Assembly: GCF_008360935.1 (NCBI RefSeq)
Contig: NZ_SRXO01000029.1
Span: 19,668-83,667 of the forward strand
DNA from: Siccirubricoccus phaeus
GTDB taxonomy: Bacteria > Pseudomonadota > Alphaproteobacteria > Acetobacterales > Acetobacteraceae
Direction of reading: 5' to 3'
DNA length: 64,000 nt
Position 1 is the stretch's first letter. Every line of letters begins with the position of its first letter. Below are positions 62,786 through 64,000 of this stretch, piece after piece. Made by a program: the position numbers and the translations under genes. Under the pieces are notes generated by a model. It searched no databases and was not told the DNA's origin. It saw nothing but the letters and a program-made list of their open reading frames with translations.

Positions 62786-63767
62786 ACGGCGCGCGGCCTT
62801 CCCCGTCTCCGACCATTGCGACGGGCAGCGCTTCCACAACGTGCATGACCGCACGACGAAGACGCTGCGCGATGTCTGGCGCTGGCGCCGGACCGCGCAG
62901 CCCATCCCCTGGCCGCGCCGGGTGGAGGACCCGCCGCAGCCGCCGCCGCCGCGCCTCGGCGCCGACCGGATCGCCGCCACCTTCATCGGCCATGCCAGCT
63001 TCCTGGTGCAGCTCGGCGGGCGCTGCGTGCTGCTGGACCCGATCTGGTCGCCGCGCTGCAGCCCGCTGCGCTTCGCCGGGCCGCTGCGGGTGCGGGCGCC
63101 GGGCCAGGCGCTGGAGGCGCTGCCGGGCTGCGACCTGCTGCTGGTCAGCCACAACCATTACGACCATCTGGACCTGCCCACGCTGCGCCGGGTGCGGCAG
63201 CGCTGGTCGCCGCCCGCCGTCACCGGCCTCGGCAATGCCCGGCATCTGCGGAAGGCCGGCATCCAGGGGGCGCGGGAGCTGGATTGGTGGCAGAGCGCGG
63301 AGGTCGCCGGCCTCCGCATCACCTATGTGCCGGCGCAGCATTTCTCCGCCCGCACGCCCTGGGACCGCAATTGCAGCCTCTGGGGCGGCTTCGTGCTGGA
63401 GGCGCCGGGGGCCTGCGTGTATTTCGCCGGCGATACCGGCTGGTGCCCGCATATCGCCGAGATCGCGGCGCGCTTTCCGCGCATCGACCTGGCCTTGCTG
63501 CCGATCGGCGCCTATGAGCCGCGCTTCTTCATGCGCACCCAGCACATGGACCCGGCGGAGGCGGTGGAGGCGCACCGGATCCTGCGGCCGCGCCGGAGCA
63601 TCGGCATGCATTTCGGCACCTTCGCCGGGCTGACGGATGAGGCGATCGACGCGCCGGAAGCCTGGCTGGCGGAGGCATGCGCGCGGCAGGGGGTGACGAA
63701 TTTCACCACCCTGCCTTTCGGCGGCACCTGCACCCTGAGCAGCGCGACCGCCGCCGCGGCGGGCTAG
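62733..63767 (+). CDS. MBL-fold metal-dependent hydrolase (NAPE-PLD-like)
   Basis: 344 residues. The metallo-beta-lactamase motif is SHNHYDHLD, with ATFIGHASFLVQLGGRCVLL DPIWS before and YFAGDTGWCPHI after, plus IGMHFGTFAG (His), as in lipid-acting NAPE-PLD-like or UlaG-like enzymes. Probably a cytosolic phosphodiesterase of unknown substrate. Residues 5-18 (HPHPSPPPQGGGG) are encoded by an inverted repeat and are not family-like; the true conserved protein begins near AFPVSDHCDGQRFHNV. No other in-frame start is obvious there. Confidence 0.85.
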   Translation: MVAETHPHPSPPPQGGGGRRAAFPVSDHCDGQRFHNVHDRTTKTLRDVWRWRRTAQPIPWPRRVEDPPQPPPPRLGADRIAATFIGHASFLVQLGGRCVLLDPIWSPRCSPLRFAGPLRVRAPGQALEALPGCDLLLVSHNHYDHLDLPTLRRVRQRWSPPAVTGLGNARHLRKAGIQGARELDWWQSAEVAGLRITYVPAQHFSARTPWDRNCSLWGGFVLEAPGACVYFAGDTGWCPHIAEIAARFPRIDLALLPIGAYEPRFFMRTQHMDPAEAVEAHRILRPRRSIGMHFGTFAGLTDEAIDAPEAWLAEACARQGVTNFTTLPFGGTCTLSSATAAAAG

Positions 63768-63837
63768 CCCATGATCGGCCTGAGCGTGCACGCCGGAGAT
63801 GGGCACGAAGCCGCGCCAAAGGCGCTGGCCTGAATTA

Positions 63838-64000
63838 GGAGGAAATGGGGGCTTTGCCCCCATGCCCCCAGCAGAGGGCGCTGCCCTCTGCACTCCCGCC
63901 GGGGGGTGGACCACCCCCCGGACCCCGGTGTGAGTCGGCAGGTTCAATCGTCGGGTCTGAAATTCAGACCGGGGTCCGGGGCCAGGGCCTGGCCCCGGCG
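63838..64000. repeat. GC-rich dispersed repeat, family C (runs off the window)
   Basis: A full family copy after the MBL gene: GGGGGCTTTGCCCCC hairpin, GCAGAGGGCGCTGCCCTCTGC hairpin-like block, AGTCGGCAGGTTCAATCGTC and ACCGGGGTCCGGGGCCAGG. It continues past base 64000. Confidence 0.88.

Overview
This 64-kb window is very GC-rich chromosomal DNA. It most resembles an alphaproteobacterium of the order Rhodospirillales, family Acetobacteraceae (Roseomonas-like). That is an inference from gene content: split pntAA/pntAB/pntB, an NDUFA12-mlaD-DUF2155 cluster, several orphan periplasmic solute-binding proteins of the Bug/TTT and SBP_bac_5 types, an ELM1-like protein, and strong GC3 bias. No rRNA or tRNA gene was seen.

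Layout. 1-6.1 kb: transhydrogenase operon (minus strand), a secreted EEP-fold phosphatase/nuclease, a lytic transglycosylase lipoprotein with a 69-bp tandem repeat, and a DUF892 protein. 6.3-9.0 kb: alaS. 9.1-12.4 kb: IS5-type remnant, SBP_bac_5 protein, a parDE-like toxin-antitoxin pair whose toxin is frameshifted, and pyrE. 12.4-20 kb: ELM1-like protein, msrQ, a Bcr/CflA exporter, an FkbM methyltransferase, purC and a tartrate/D-malate dehydrogenase. 20-25 kb: HWE histidine kinase, Bug protein, and an AhpD-like protein with an ECF41-type sigma factor behind a matching promoter. 25-36 kb: gltA, SNase-like protein, CHAD protein with sixA, fasciclin protein, metallophosphoesterase, GNAT, VOC, creatininase, a second Bug protein and a DUF6134 protein. 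36-43 kb: predicted nuclease-helicase (DUF2075), DMT exporter, second SBP_bac_5 protein, EthD-like protein, Gfo/Idh/MocA oxidoreductase and thioesterase. 43-55.9 kb: accessory island with an extensin-like protein, a HisKA_2 kinase, an IS630 remnant and a full type I-E CRISPR-Cas locus (cas3-cas8e-cas11-cas7-cas5-cas6-cas1-cas2, then 15 repeats and 14 spacers). 55.9-64 kb: amidase/carbamoylase, FemAB-like acyltransferase, RidA, an orphan TSCPD protein, the NDUFA12-mlaD-DUF2155 cluster and an MBL-fold hydrolase.

How genes work together. The cas genes form one co-oriented operon with ATGA start-stop overlaps. It should make Cascade, Cas3 and the adaptation proteins, but cas1 carries a one-base insertion, so adaptation may be lost while interference is intact. 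The AhpD-like and sigma-factor genes look like a self-regulated ECF41 unit. sixA and the CHAD gene, and the mlaD neighbours, are also tightly packed.

The most unusual aspect is the density of short dispersed repeats. Several palindromic families with the same CTAGAGC...GCTCTAG-type ends lie directly against stop codons, and one supplies a stop codon. A GC-rich family sits at gene 3' ends and in one case has become coding. Many minisatellites with units of 14-69 bp sit in or beside genes.
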